Source of the DNA: Zingiber officinale
Taxonomy: Eukaryota; Streptophyta; Magnoliopsida; Zingiberales; Zingiberaceae
NCBI RefSeq assembly: GCF_018446385.1
Contig: NC_055990.1
Coordinates: forward strand, 25,691,891 to 25,755,890
Direction: 5' to 3'
Length of the DNA: 64,000 bases
Of this stretch, positions 10,733 to 22,435 are shown in pieces. How positions within the stretch are numbered: position 1 is the first letter of the stretch; each line of letters begins with the position of its first letter. The translations under genes and the position numbers were made by a program. The notes under the pieces were generated by a model that saw nothing but the letters and a program-made list of their open reading frames with translations, searched no databases and was not told the DNA's origin.

Positions 10733-11285
10733 TGATAAAGGGGGGTCCACTAAGTACGGGTCAAAGGACAGACAGATCAGCTGACGTGGAGGTCAAAATC
10801 AAGGTGGTCAACGCCAGGATGTCAAAGGGCTCACCTATGTTGGCCTAGCGGAGGTTGACTACCATGGCCGATTGGTGTGGGCAGTGTCCGATCGACAAGA
10901 AACTTGTCCGAGCTGACCCCTAGCCAACTTGGCATAATAGGGCAGGATCGCCAGACGCTAAGTGAGAATCGACAGAAAACTAAAGTCATCGGAATGTTTG
11001 CTCAAGCGGAAGGAGACAAGCTACTATATCTAATCACCATAAGGAAGAACAGTCGAGGTCGATCGAGCAAAAGAGTATCTGAGCGGCTTCTTCGCTCGGC
11101 CGATTAGAGGGATCATTGACGTGTCTCGGGATACCCTTTTGGGAGATAGTGATACTGACACAGGGCATGATCAATAGGCGGATCGTACGACACTTCTTAT
11201 GTTGTAGAGCGGAGTGGAGTCTATATCCAGTTAATGCGATAGTCATATCCCCAGTTTATCATTTTCATGATTTTCAGACAGAATC
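10733..11285 (+). repeat. Tat/Ogre-type Gypsy LTR, copy 1
   Basis: This begins TGATAAAGG and ends CAGAATCA, matching the copy at 12172-13000 at both ends (tgataaaggg; 'atatccccagtttatc', 'ttttc(a/g)gacag(a/g)atca'). It is shorter than that copy and no convincing target duplication was found, so it may be deleted internally. Confidence 0.6.
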
Positions 11286-12171
11286 ATATAGGAAGTATTT
11301 TTATATCAATTAAAGATTGTTTGGTCTCGTAACTAATTTTACCTAAAATCAATTTAGATTAAAATTTTGATATTTCAATCGACTGATTTTATTTAAAATT
11401 TCGATATTTCAGTTAGTGTAAAATTGAAAAATAAGTCGAATAGGGATAAAATAGGAAATGCATATATAATTTGATAATTTTAAAATTATCCGTGATTTAT
11501 AAATTTTAAAAATTTACCTATTTGTTCCAAAAGAGCCGTTTAATAAAAGCAGAGTGTGAAATAGCATGCATTTTCTAGAAGAAACAGTTTTTGGAAGAAG
11601 GTTGGTTAGAGTGAAAGGAGATAAAGAAAAAGGCACAGATGTCTTGCTGCAGGACAAAGCTACCATATTCCTTTCGTGTGCTAGGCAAACTCTCCCTGTT
11701 TCTCCTGTCCTGAGATCAGGCTTGGCCTAACGAAAGGGACCTTCCCCATTTGTCACAGGCACAGAAATTAGAGACACCAAGTCAATGTTCCCAGAGCTAT
11801 ATTTTATAATTTTCTTTATTATGCATTCATTGAATCGAAACTTTTATGAGAGCAAATAAAAGATAGTTTATCTGAATGTTGGCACGTTAAAGGATAATTA
11901 TTTTGTGATCTATCTATAGACGACTTTAAGCAGCTGAAGCAATATTCCTTATGCTTTTGAAAATGACCTGACCGGAGTTGTAAACAGCAGAAGTGGAATA
12001 GCGCAATCGGCACACAAGTCACCCTGTGAGTTCGCCACTTCGGACTGAACATCTCTTAGTGATATCCAGCCAGATGACAACTTAATAATGCTACAACAGT
12101 GTCTCGGCTCTACTTTTTTTATAGAGTTGTCCATCTCGTAGCTAGTAAAATATATTTGGGCAACGCTGAGG
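11286..12171. other. Intergenic sequence, mostly unassigned
   Basis: The first 170 bases continue the AT-rich foldback array. From about 11460 onward I see no coding or repeat structure that I can name. Confidence 0.4.
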
Positions 12172-13000
12172 TGATAAAGGGAATCCATTAGGTACGTATC
12201 AAACGACAGAGATAGCAGTTACCATAAAAGTCAAAGTTAAGAAAGTTAACGACAAAGGGCCGGACGTTGAGAGGTCAAGTGGATCTATCCTGCAGTGGCC
12301 GATCGGATATGTATTGCCCGATCGGCAAAAGATCGGTCCAAGCGAAGCGCTCGTTCAGCCAAGATCATCAAACGGTCATCACAAAGCAGAGGAACATGCG
12401 TATGACCGGAGCGTTAGTCCGGTCGGGCGGAAACAAACTATCGAGACTTATCACCACGCGGAATAGTAGTTGAGTCCGGCCGAGCGGAGGAGTACGCAGC
12501 CAAGTGACTATCCCGCTCAGCCGAGCAGATGGATCATTGACGTATCCTTCGGGGAGATAGCATCGCTGACGCAAGATATGGTCAACGGGACGGGCGGATC
12601 GTACGATGGAAGCTTTTACTGTTTTGTCAAGGATATGCATCCCCTATTATGGTATGATGTCCTTTCATAAGACAAATTGAAGAACATACCCACGATCAAT
12701 TGGAGGACGTGCCCACGTCGCAAGAGAAGTGCGCACATTGCACACCAGAGCACTATATAAAGGGGCTCCATACACTGACAGAGGTACGCATTATTCACTA
12801 TTCATGCCTGTGTCTACTGTTGCTCCATCTCTTTCCTTTTTCCAGTAACTGACTTGAACGTCGGAGGGCCAACACCGAGAACCCCTTCCCTGGCTAAGCA
12901 ATGACGTTTCTTGTGTTGCTGAGCGGAGCGGAGTCTATATCTAGTCAACGTAGCAGCCACATCCCCAGCTTGCCATCTCCACGATTTTCGGACAGGATCA
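12172..13000 (+). repeat. Tat/Ogre-type Gypsy LTR, copy 2
   Basis: The LTR runs from TGATAAAGGG to GACAGGATCA. It is followed after two bases by a TTGGCGCCGTTTGTGGGA primer-binding site, typical of Gypsy elements of the Tat/Athila side. A TATA-like 'ctatataaaggg' lies near 12751-12763. The element continues into a short gag fragment and is then broken. Confidence 0.7.
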
Positions 13001-13002
13001 TA

Positions 13003-13020
13003 TTGGCGCCGTTTGTGGGA
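13003..13020 (+). other. Gypsy primer-binding site
   Basis: TTGGCGCCGTTTGTGGGA lies two bases after the LTR end. It resembles the Tat/Athila-type sites known from plants. Confidence 0.7.
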
Positions 13021-13046
13021 ACGTAGCCGACATCTGAAACACAAAG

Positions 13047-13289
13047 ATGGAGGACGTTGGACGACTCGCCACGATTACTTTAACAAAGAAGGAGCTAGAT
13101 ATGCTGATACAAGCCCTAATGGAAAAAATAGTGTTTGCAACAACAACAATAGGTAATGGCCGATCGCCAGGTATAGGAGCCCGCGACCTCAGCAGCGGGT
13201 CATCAAGCCGGATATGGAGATCGAGCAGAGCATATATCCGTTCGAGGATATATAAGAGGGGGTTTGAGGTAAAAACTCAACATTTGTAA
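13047..13289 (+). pseudogene. Truncated Gypsy gag N-terminus
   Basis: A short reading frame starts 46 bases after the LTR, in the position expected for gag. It opens MEDVGRLATITLTKKELD and breaks off after about 80 residues where unrelated minus-strand retroelement sequence begins (about 13295). Nothing in the peptide identifies a domain, so the call rests on position. Confidence 0.45.
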
Positions 13290-13294
13290 GAGGG

Positions 13295-14229
13295 GGTTTT
13301 AATTTTATTATCTTGTCAACCTATCTTTATGACAAATTAATAGTTGGTTTTCTTCGGTCACACAAATAATAACAGTGACTCCGATGGGGAGGATACTATT
13401 AGACGTGCCTAAGTGTATACCATTACTTGACACTAAGTCCATTAATAAGATTATGCCCCTTCCGATGGGGAAGATCACACGCTCTTAATTAATTTCCTAT
13501 AGTCATCCTAAATGAAAATTTGATCTAGTGATCTGCAAACAAACTCATCCGATATGGAGAAAGGCACTCACAGCCAACGCGCAAGTTTGTTTGCATCACT
13601 TACAAACCAGTAATGGAGACTGTGGAATTTATTAAAATAAATCTCTCTCCCACTTAGTTATTTAAAGTGAGGAATTTTAAGTTATCCTAGCATACATCAC
13701 ATGCATACACACACATTACAGTAAATAAAAGCAATAAATATGGAAATTATTTTCCAACTATTATGGTCTTTTCCTGTTACTGTCCTTCATGTGCTCCAAC
13801 CCTAGCTGCTGCCATCTTTAGCCACCACCATCGGGTCGAGTCGTCGCATCCATCTTGCTTCTTATTCCACTACGCCTCTGGTGCTCCTAAAGTGCCCGCC
13901 TCGCAAGAATCCGATCCGCGACAAAAATAGAATTTTACATATATCGATCCTATATTCCACGAGGGAATGTACATGTAATCTAGATCGAAAATAAAATTCT
14001 AAAATCCTAGGGCTAATACAGCTCCTGCTGTATTAGTTACATACAATCATGCACACACAAAATATTGCCCTTGACATGTCCAAGGGTCCAATCACATACA
14101 ACATCAATAAGCCATAATAGTTGGAGCTTGCAACCACAAAGTTAGCACATCCTACTATTATCCTGCCTAAATTATGTATGACATGTGCATAACCTTATTT
14201 AAAAACCAAACACACAGAGGCAAACCCTA
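13295..14229 (-). other. Leader of the family-G Copia element (truncated)
   Basis: This minus-strand internal sequence follows the PBS at 14230-14241. No gag frame is visible. It holds two copies of 'ccgatgggga(a/g)ga' and an oligopyrimidine stretch. The element is cut at about 13295 against the Gypsy gag fragment, so no second LTR is found here. Confidence 0.45.
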
Positions 14230-14241
14230 GCTCTGATACCA
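14230..14241 (-). other. Primer-binding site of the family-G Copia element
   Basis: On the minus strand TGGTATCAGAGC starts two bases after the LTR terminus ACCAACA. It shows that the 2.6-kb repeat is an LTR and fixes its orientation. Confidence 0.85.
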
Positions 14242-14474
14242 ATTGTTGGTTAGTCCTAGGAAAATCGTACCGGCTCCACTGTACAAAATTTTGTACAAGT
14301 GTCGAACCTTTCCTTAAATAACCTATTGTGTTCTTTAGAAGTTAAATTAGGAATCGCAGACGGAACTTAACATCATTGATTCCAAATTTAACTTATCTGT
14401 TCTTAATGGTTTAGATTTGAATCACAAGCGGAACTTAACACTATTGATTCAAATTCACCTATGTTATTAATTCC

Positions 14475-14597
14475 ATTAAATATTAATTTCTAAAATTGGC
14501 TTCCGAGACTGCATGGCGAGGCACATGGTCTTCTTGGATATGGGAGCAACTACCACCGCCTAGACAAAACCTTTTAAGGAAAATTAATATTAATTTC
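14475..14597 (-). other. Conserved ~120-nt structured module, copy 3 (inside LTR)
   Basis: In the minus sense the arms at about 14583-14597 (AAATTAATATTAATTT) and 14475-14489 (AAATTAATATTTAAT) pair over most of their length. The core keeps GTCTAGGCGGTGG, CCAAGAAG and CTCGCCATG. The inner pseudoknot pairing is weaker than in copy 2. Confidence 0.55.
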
Positions 14598-15146
14598 CAT
14601 AAATAACTCTAGGTTTAACCAAAAAGAACAATCGAATCACAAATTCGAAAAATAAAACAAAAGAAATACAAATTTGAAACAAATCCAAAAACTCTAGAAT
14701 CATATGCCTATTGTGTTTGGTATTTCCAAAAATAACTATACAAAGAAAACTAGTATGATGCGGAAAACAATTACTAGTTATACCTTTCTTTGTAAGCAAA
14801 TAACTTCTTGATCTTCTACCGTATTTCTCTTCTAACCTCGGACGTTGTGTGGGCAACGATCTTCCGAGATAAGAACCACCAAGCACCTTCTTCTTCCTTC
14901 TAGGTTTTGGCCACCAAAAGCTCCTCCAAAGATGAAGAGGTTCGGCCACCACCAAGCTCCAAGGGATGCTAGAAATATCGCCTCCTTTTCTCTCCTTCTT
15001 CTCCAAGCAAGATCCGGCCACCACAAGGACTCCAAGGATGAGATGAGGTTCGGCCAAAAGATGGAGAAGAGAGAAAGAGGAGGAGTCGGCCACACCCAAG
15101 GAGAAAAATAATAGAGTCGTTCTCCATGAAGACACCTCTACCCCCT

Positions 15147-15154
15147 CTTTTATA
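15147..15154 (-). promoter_or_regulatory. TATA box of the minus-strand 2.6-kb LTR
   Basis: TATAAAAG on the minus strand is identical to the box in the solo LTR (6156-6163) and sits at the equivalent position. Confidence 0.6.
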
Positions 15155-16845
15155 ATCCTTGGTCTTGGCAAATAAGGAAATTTAAATAAAAAACTTCCTT
15201 AATTCTTTTGCCATGAAAAGGAAAATTTATTTAATTAAAAATAATTTTCTTCTCATTAAACATTATAGTCGGCCACATTAATCTCCAAAACAAGGAGAGT
15301 TTTAATTAACACAAGAATTAAAACTTCCTAATTTGTCTCCGGAAATTTATAAAAATTTCTCCAATAATTTTTCCCTTCATGGTGGATTATAAAAAGAAAT
15401 TTTTATATATTAAAATCTTTCTTTTAAACATGTGGATGATTTCCAAAAAGGAAATTTATCTCTAAAAATTAAAATCTCCTTTCAATCTACAAATAAGGAA
15501 AGATATCAAATCTTTTATTAATCTTTTGTAGAAACTTATAAAAGAGAATATTTAATTTTTAAACTCTCTTTTAAATCATGAACATGGTTAAAAAAGGAAA
15601 GTTTTCTCAAAATTAAAATCTACCTTTCAATCTACAAATAAGGAAAGATTTCAAATCTTTTCTTAATCTTTTGTAGAAAGCTATAAAAGGAGAGATTTAA
15701 ATTTTAAACTCTCTTTTAAAACCATGGAATCCACATAAGAAAAATTTATAAATAAAATCCTTTTTAATATGATGTGGCTGGCCACATCATGCTTGGGCTC
15801 CAAGCTTTGGCCGACCAACAACTTGGCTCAACCTTTGGGTCTTGGCCGGCCCTAGCTTGGGTTCCAAGCTAGCTTGGCCGGCCACCAAAGAGTGGGTAAG
15901 AAGTTGGGTATATGGTGGGTATAAATCTCTATATAAAAGAGGCTACGATAGGGACCGATAGGAGGAATTGATTTTGGTCTCCCGATGAAATTAAGTTTCC
16001 CGTGTTCGCCCCGAACACACAACTTAACTTCATCAATAATAATTCATACCACTAAAGAATTATTATTAAACTACCGCACCAATCCCAAATTACATTTTGA
16101 GCTCCTTCTCATTATGAGTGTGTTAGTCTCCCTGTGTTTAAGAAGTCGAATGTCTACTAATTAAATGAGTTACTGACAACTCACTTAATTAATATCTTAG
16201 TCCAAGAGTAGTACCACTCAACCTTATCGTCATGTCAGACTAAGTCCACCTGCAGGGTTTAACATGACAATCCTTATGAGCTCCTCTTGGGGACATTATC
16301 AACCTAGATTAATAGGACACAGTTTCCTTCTATAATCAACAACACACACTATAAGTGATATCATTTCTCAACTTATCGGGCTTATTGATTTATCGAACTA
16401 AATCTCGCCCATTGATAAATTAAAGAAATAAATAACAAATATATGTGCTTGTTATTATATTAGGATTAAGAACACACACTTCCATAATAACTAAGGTCTA
16501 TTTCTTTTATCAAGTCAATATAAAAAGAACTTACCTAAAATGATCCTACTCAATACACTTAGAGTGTACTAGTGTAATTTATTAGTCAAGATAAACTAAT
16601 ACCTAATTACACTACGACTATTCCAATGGTTTGTTCCTTTCCATCTTAGACCTGAGCAACTGTTTATAATTTATAAAGAACCGATAACATGATCTTCTGT
16701 GTGTGACACCACACACCATGTTATCTACAATATAAATTAATTGAACAACTATATTTATCATAAATGTAGACATTTGACCAATGTGATTCTTATTTCTAGA
16801 TAAATGTTTCTACCAAAAGCTAGGCTTTTAGTATACATCCTAACA

Positions 16846-17507
16846 GGGAGGAAGGCTGTTCGAGAAAGGCCGAAAATTGGGTTCGGGTGAGCCCTATTTT
16901 GGTTGGCGAAATCACCCAAAAGAACATAGCATCGGAAGCCAAAGCAAAAGAAGCAAAAAAGCTGGAAATGCAGCTTAAGGCGCCTCAGCCATTGCTGGAG
17001 GCGCCTCCACCTTGGAGGCGCCTCAAACAGCACTGGAGGCGCCTCCATATTGGAGGCGCCTCCAGTCTTGTTGGAGGCACCTCCAACTGGTCAAAGTGAC
17101 CGTTTTGAGCTGCGGATAAAGTTTTATCCGCTCACCCCTTGGAGGCGCCTTGGACCTCTGTTGGAGGCGCCCTGGACCTCCGAGATAGAATTTCTAAGGG
17201 CTATAAAAGGACCCCTGGAGCTAGGAATTCATTATCAACTCAAGCAATCAATTCTGTAGTCCTTTCTAGCAACTAGTGAGCGTTTTAAGTGTGTAAAAGG
17301 CTTCTCCGCCTTCAGCAAAGGAGTTTTTCTTACTGCCCTGGATTAACAACACTCTTGGTTGTAACCAGGTTAATTTCTGTCTCCTTTTATTTCTGCTCTT
17401 AATTTTAATTATAGTTGCGTTATTTGTGAGTTGAAAGATCCGAGGAGGGTATAATTTTTATTGGCAGGCAATTCACCCCCCTCTTGCCGGCCTCCGCTGC
17501 ACCTACA
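16846..17507 (+). repeat. Partial 5' LTR of element F
   Basis: This contains an array of GGCGCC palindromes (16979-17172, often as 'ggaggcgcctcc'), then CTATAAAAGG (about 17201) as TATA box, and ends CACCTACA at 17507. The start of the LTR is missing. Confidence 0.75.
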
Positions 17508-17509
17508 AT

Positions 17510-17521
17510 TAGTATCAGAGC
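17510..17521 (+). other. Primer-binding site of element F
   Basis: TAGTATCAGAGC, a one-base variant of the Met-tRNA site, lies two bases after the LTR end. Confidence 0.75.
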
Positions 17522-17572
17522 CAGATCACCTCAGAAGGACTAACCGCCAACTGAAGCACAACGATCAAGACG

Positions 17573-19018
17573 ATGGCCTGAGCAAATATTCATCCTCCAA
17601 AGTTCGAAGGAGATTTCTCCACATGGAAGCGAAAAATGGAGGTATTTTTTAAAACTGAATTTGATATACTTTTAATCATGAAATATGGATATGCAGTGCC
17701 GAAAGATAAAGAAGAAAACACGTGGAGCAAGAAGGAGCAAGACGATTTTGTCGCCAACGGAAAGGCTGAGTTCCACCTGCTCAGCGTTCTGCCACCTCAG
17801 GAGGTAAATCGGATCGGTAGCTACGACTCTGCGAAAGATCTCTGGGAAAAATTCCTGGAGCTTCACGAAGGTACCTCCGAAGCGAAGCTAGTGAGGCGCG
17901 ACATCCTCCGGAATCAGTTGATGAACCTCCGGATGAACCTAGGCGAGAAGGTAGCGCAACTCCAATCAAGGATCAAAGAGCTGATCACGCAACTAACCAA
18001 TCTTGGAGAAGAGGTAACGAACCGGGACTCTATCCGGTACGCGCTCAACGTCTTCCCCAGAACTTCAGAGTGGGCCTCCTTAGTAGATGCGTACTACATC
18101 TCTAAGGACTTCGAGGTAAGTACTTTAGAACAATTGTTTTCCACTTTTGAACTTCACGAATCTCGAGTTTCAGAGCCCAATGGAGTAGAGAAGACCAGTC
18201 AGAACATTGCCTTAAAGGCAAAAATGAACCGTTCTGACTCCGAAGCCTCGGTCGACGAATCAGAAGTGGCACTACTGGTAAGACGCTTCAATAAATTTTT
18301 TAAATCTAACAAATTTAGATCGCAGAGGCATGAGAGAAAAAGAAGAACGACTCGTTGCTACAATTGCAACGAAGAAGGGCACATCAAGGATGACTGCCCG
18401 AAATTGAAGAGCAAGAAAAAGGAGAAGGCAAAGACCAAGTACAAGAAACCAGAATCCTCCAAACACAAGAACCTGAAGGCCACTTGGTCAGACTCATCCT
18501 CCGAATCAGACGTCGAATAATTCTCGGGGTTAGCACTAATAGCTAACCATCAGCTGGAAGAAGAGTCAAGCTCAGAGATGAGTATCGATGAAGCGAGAGG
18601 AACATCAGAAGAGGAAAGCTGCAGTGAAGGGGGAGCCTCACCGAGTCAGGTAAGTCAGGTACACAATCTAACCCCGACTCAGTCTTTTCGCTTTATTAAA
18701 TCTTTTTCTAAAGACTTATTCGAATTACAAAAAGTAAATAAAGAATTGAAAATGAAATTAGCAAGAGCATGTCCACTTGAGATGTACGTTAGTATAAAAT
18801 CAGAAAATGATAAATTAAAATTAGAAATTGAAAAATTGAAATCTGATGCATGTTTAAATAAATTTCCAAAATCAAAAATTAAAACTTATGGAAAATTAAA
18901 TTGGTACATTAGAAACCATCAGGGTCAACTTAGAAGAGTGCCCAAGAATTCTATACCCCCTAAGTATCTGATTAATTCAGTAGAAGGAACATCTATTGGG
19001 TTCCGAAATCTGTACTAA
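17573..19018 (+). pseudogene. Gag polyprotein of element F with in-frame stops
   Basis: This is the Copia gag domain (LWEKFLELHEGTSEAKLVRR; RYALNVFPRTSEWASLVDAY), then a CCHC knuckle (CYNCNEEGHIKDDC, about 18357-18398), a basic stretch, a Ser/Glu-rich stretch and a coiled C-terminus. The frame is continuous but for a TGA at the third codon and a TAA at 18518-18520. It is the same family as the gag copies at 2861-8066 and 56595-57868. Known Copia gags form the virus-like particle in the cytoplasm. Confidence 0.85.
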
Positions 19019-19048
19019 ATTAATTTAATTAAAGCTCTCAGAAGCAAA

Positions 19049-19169
19049 ATTAAATGTTAAATTTCTTTATGAAACTTTGTCTAAGGAAGTGGTTGTTGTT
19101 CCAATAACCAAGAAGGCCTAGTGTCTCGCCACGACCTGCAAGTTGAAGTATTGAAATAAAATATTTAAT
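19049..19169 (+). other. Conserved ~120-nt structured module, copy 4
   Basis: It begins 30 nt after the gag stop. Arms ATTAAATGTT (19049-19058) and AATATTTAAT (19160-19169) pair with one G-U wobble. The inner hairpin AGGC-CTAGT-GTCT abuts CGCCAC as in copies 2 and 6. Confidence 0.6.
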
Positions 19170-19616
19170 TAACTTTCTGAAAAAGTATTAAACTAAAATT
19201 AAATAATGCTTTGAAAGTTTTTTCAGAAGTTTTTTTTCTAAAAATTAATTCTTGACTTAGAAATTATTTCTGGAAAATTCTAAAAATTAATTTAACTTAG
19301 AATTGTCCGAAAAATTCTAAAAATACAGTTAACTTAGGATTTTTTTTCTTTCAACTTAAAAATCTGATAAATATTTTTTTAGTGTTATACTCTTACCCCG
19401 TTTTTGCTGTGATCAAAGGGGGAGAGATTAGTACAAGTTTAGGGGGAGTTAGGAAAATTAAAATTTTTTAAATATTTTTCTACACTGTGTTGCAATTTTA
19501 TTTATTGCAAATTTATGATTAACATGTTAGTTTAGTAATTTTCTTTAAAATTACTTTTTGTGTCTGTTTTTACCCTAACTTGAACTTGGGTTGATGCACA
19601 TCAAAAATGGAGAGAT

Positions 19617-19858
19617 TATTGGACCCCGTGGTAGTTTTGATGTGATTAATCAAGTTGGTTAGGTCTTACTTAGTGTTTGATCCCTGTGCCTGAGTGTGCA
19701 GGAGCTTAGGAGTGCAGGAAGTCGAGCGGAAGACGCAGCTAGCAAGAAGGACGGCACGGGAAGAGAGCTGATGGGCTCGGTGCATCCGAAGAACGAGAGA
19801 GCTGTCGAAGAGTACACCGGTGGGCGAGAAGAACGTGCGTGGCGTTCGAGGGACGTTA
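19617..19858 (+). repeat. Partial 3' LTR of element F
   Basis: This begins TATTGGACCCC (the family norm is TGTTGGAACC) right after 'ggagagat', and continues through 'gtgtgcaggagcttaggag', which is shared with the LTRs of elements A and B. It breaks at 19858. Confidence 0.7.
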
Positions 19859-21690
19859 TGTAACGACCCAAAATTTCCTCATTACGAGTTCTAATAGTGG
19901 TTAAAAATATTTGGAAATACTTTAGAAATATTTTAGAGATTTTTAGGAATCTTTAGAGTATTTTTATGCAATTTTTGGAGTTCGTTTGATATTTTTACCA
20001 AACGAAACAAATGCAAAAAAAATAAAGAAATTAAGCCGAGGTTTGAACCGGAGACCTCCGGCTAAGCAAGACCTTACGTTGTCTCGGCTGACCAAAAGCC
20101 CAAGCTAGTGTTGCTGATTAAAAGAAGAGAGAAATGTATTTAAGTAGTAGAAGTTAATAAGGGGAAATAATAGGAAGAAAATGGTTGCAACCGAGATTTG
20201 AACCCACGAGCCAAGTCCTAAGCAACACACGGCCGACCAAGTGTTCACGCGAGCGGATCTGTTTAGAAAAGGTAGCAAATTTATTTAAAGAAGTTAACCG
20301 AATATTGAGTTATAAGAAGAGAACTTAGGCTTGATTAATTTTCCCGTGACCTAGTTTTTCCTCTCTTCTCCTCTCACGCGTGCGCGGCGTCGGCGACTTC
20401 TCTCGGGTGGAAAGCGAAGCCGAGTTAGGGCTTCTCTCCAGCGGCCGACGAGGGTCCAATCCAAGGCACAAGAAGAGGTCAGGAACTCAAGCATCTCAGA
20501 AACCCTAGAAGTTCTCCTTCGGTTTGAATTCAGGAATCGTGGTAAGTGCTCTCACCTGCAGTAAGAGTAGTTCCTTCGATTGGTTTTCGATTGATTTGGC
20601 TTCCGGATAGTAATGGGTAAGCAAAGTTCCGAGTTCCTGTTGAGATGGTTCATAAGCTAGGGATAGATTCGAGTTTCCAATGAAGCAGAGACGAATTTTT
20701 GTATTTTGTTTTGATGTGTTAACTCCAAGTGATGTTCGGTTTTTGTTTGTGAATGTTTATTATGGATCAGCTACAAGGTTATAGCTAATTCTAGGCAATG
20801 AGAATGAGAAACTATTAAGATTTTAGGTTTCCAGTAGTAATTTTCTTGATTCTTTTGTTGTCGTGGCACGGAACAGAGGGATTAGCTGTGAGTTCGGTTG
20901 GTTTCTGAAGTTTGCTGCCATGGAAACTTAGATCAAAATTTATTAGATTTGGGTATGAACAGGTTTTAGTTTGGGAATTTTGTGTAGCACTTTGGTTTGA
21001 ATAGCTTTGTGTAGCATGAAGTATAGTTATATTTTGGGTTTTTCTCCTTATCGTAGCATTGAGCATGAAGAATAGATGCCTTGGTTTTGGTTTCCAGTAG
21101 CATGTTGTGGTTTGTTTTTTGGCTTCCGGATTTTGTGGTAAAGAATTGTGATTTGTTAGGGATTTCTTTTATAATAGCCCCAAGATTTTGTTGTTACCTT
21201 TGCAATTCTGTTGAAGCATGGTTAAAAGATTATGATTACCTTATAAAAGCTTAGCTGTGAATAAGTTTTGTATAGGTATTGTTTTAGTTTTCCAGTAAGC
21301 TTAAATTGGTTGTATAGCCTTGCAAATCTTGGTTCGTGGTTTGAGATAGCATGGATATCTGGAAGTGTTCGGATTGTAGTTTTGAGTCATTGTTTGTATA
21401 ATGTAGTTTTAATTCCAGAATTTGCTTATGTTAAATCTGAACTTGAGGTTTAGATATGCTACTTTCATTGAAATATACAGATTTGAGGTTCTTTATTCAA
21501 GCATGAGGTTTAGATATATTTTCTAGTTATACTCATTCTAGGATACAGATTTGAGTTTCTTTATTCTAGCATGTGGTTTAGATATACTTCTTTGCTACCA
21601 TTCATTTAAGCATACAGATTTGAGTTTCCTTGTTACTTTAATATGCATGAACGGTTTTACTTATAAGCATGAATGGTTACAGAGCGAAGC
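19859..21690 (+). repeat. Gypsy-type LTR fragment (TGTAACGACCC family)
   Basis: It opens TGTAACGACCC, a frequent start of plant Gypsy (Del/Tekay-like) LTRs. A splice-donor-like 'gtggtaagtgctctcacctg' (about 20539) is shared in form with the 4.2-kb LTR at 51188-55365. Between about 21440 and 21650 runs a degenerate repeat of about 70 nt ('gcatgaggtttagatat', then 'acagatttgag'). No end or target duplication was found, so it is truncated. Confidence 0.55.
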
Positions 21691-21767
21691 AAAGTCTACA
21701 TCCTGTTAACACGATAATCATATCCCCAGTTTATTATCTCCATAATTTTCGGACAGGATTAGGAAAA
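21691..21767 (+). repeat. Fragment of Tat-type LTR 3' end
   Basis: This segment matches the last 80 bases of the LTRs ending at 11285 and 13000 ('atcatatccccagtttatta', then 'attttcggacaggatta'). It joins directly to the Gypsy fragment without a recognisable boundary. Confidence 0.55.
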
Positions 21768-22435
21768 AAAAAAAATCTTATTCTTCTCAAATCATTAGAA
21801 GGACAGATTTTTTATCGAAAAAAAAAAATCTCTAATAATCCATAGACAATTACTAAACTGTCAATGTAGTGTCTTAATTCTTATTATTCATGTTAGTAAA
21901 TGTAGTGTCTTAATTCTTATTATTCATGTTAGTAGATGAACAAGATTGAATCTGCTTTTTAGCAACCATAAAACTATAGCAGCCTTTTAAACAGACAAGA
22001 AAAAACGGCTTAATAATCTTTAGGCAAAATAGTGGAGAGCCCTTGACTTACCAGTATTGATCCTCTTGCGTCCGGACCAAACACTAGTAATATATCCTAC
22101 ATCTCCAATTCCTCGGGTGAATTTTGTTTGTAATATCATAGCAAATTATCATTTTAGTTGCTTAAATTTAAATCTATTTCATTGCCTACTCCATATCATG
22201 CATTAACTAGGCCTTGTTTTTTTTCTCTTTTATTTTGCTTTGTTAATACACTTCTGCTAGAGGGAACTGAATCAAGGAGTAATTATTCAAAACCAAACAG
22301 ATAAACTGCATTTGCAATTGAAACATGTACAACCCATTGATAAAGCAATTGCCGTTAACAAATTCCAGTATGGCTTGATTTTAAGTACAGAGAAAGTTAG
22401 ACATTAGTTTAGTCCCAAAGGCATTCTCACCCGTC
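21768..22435. other. Intergenic, 3' flank of the Aux/IAA gene
   Basis: No gene seen. It contains oligo-A runs and a perfect 36-bp tandem duplication (21863-21898 and 21899-21934). The part nearest 22436 is probably the 3' UTR of the Aux/IAA gene. Confidence 0.45.
21863..21934. repeat. 36-bp perfect tandem duplication
   Basis: Two identical 36-bp units start 'aatgtagtgtcttaattc'. The exact identity suggests a recent slippage event. Confidence 0.9.

Larger units (their letters stand above)
14244..16845 (-). repeat. 2.6-kb 5' LTR of a family-G Copia element
   Basis: On the minus strand it runs from TGTTAGGATG (16845) to ACTAACCAACA (14244). It matches the solo LTR at 4464-7067 along its length, including 'gccggcc' segments, the TATA box at 15147-15154, the structured module and the duplicated U5 hairpin. 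It truncates the LTR of the plus-strand element that starts at 16846. Confidence 0.9.
16846..19858 (+). mobile_element. Gag-only LTR retrotransposon (element F), truncated both ends
   Basis: The order is partial 5' LTR (16846-17507), Met-type PBS, decayed gag (17573-19018), structured module, weak polypurine run and partial 3' LTR (from 19617). As in element A there is no pol. The left LTR is cut by the family-G LTR and the right one by a Gypsy LTR at 19859, so no target duplication can be read. Confidence 0.75.

Noticed and set aside
14590-15171. 193-residue open frame on the minus strand in the second 2.6-kb LTR
   Set aside because: It is the counterpart of 6278-6556 in a different overall frame. 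Lack of consistent frame argues against coding.
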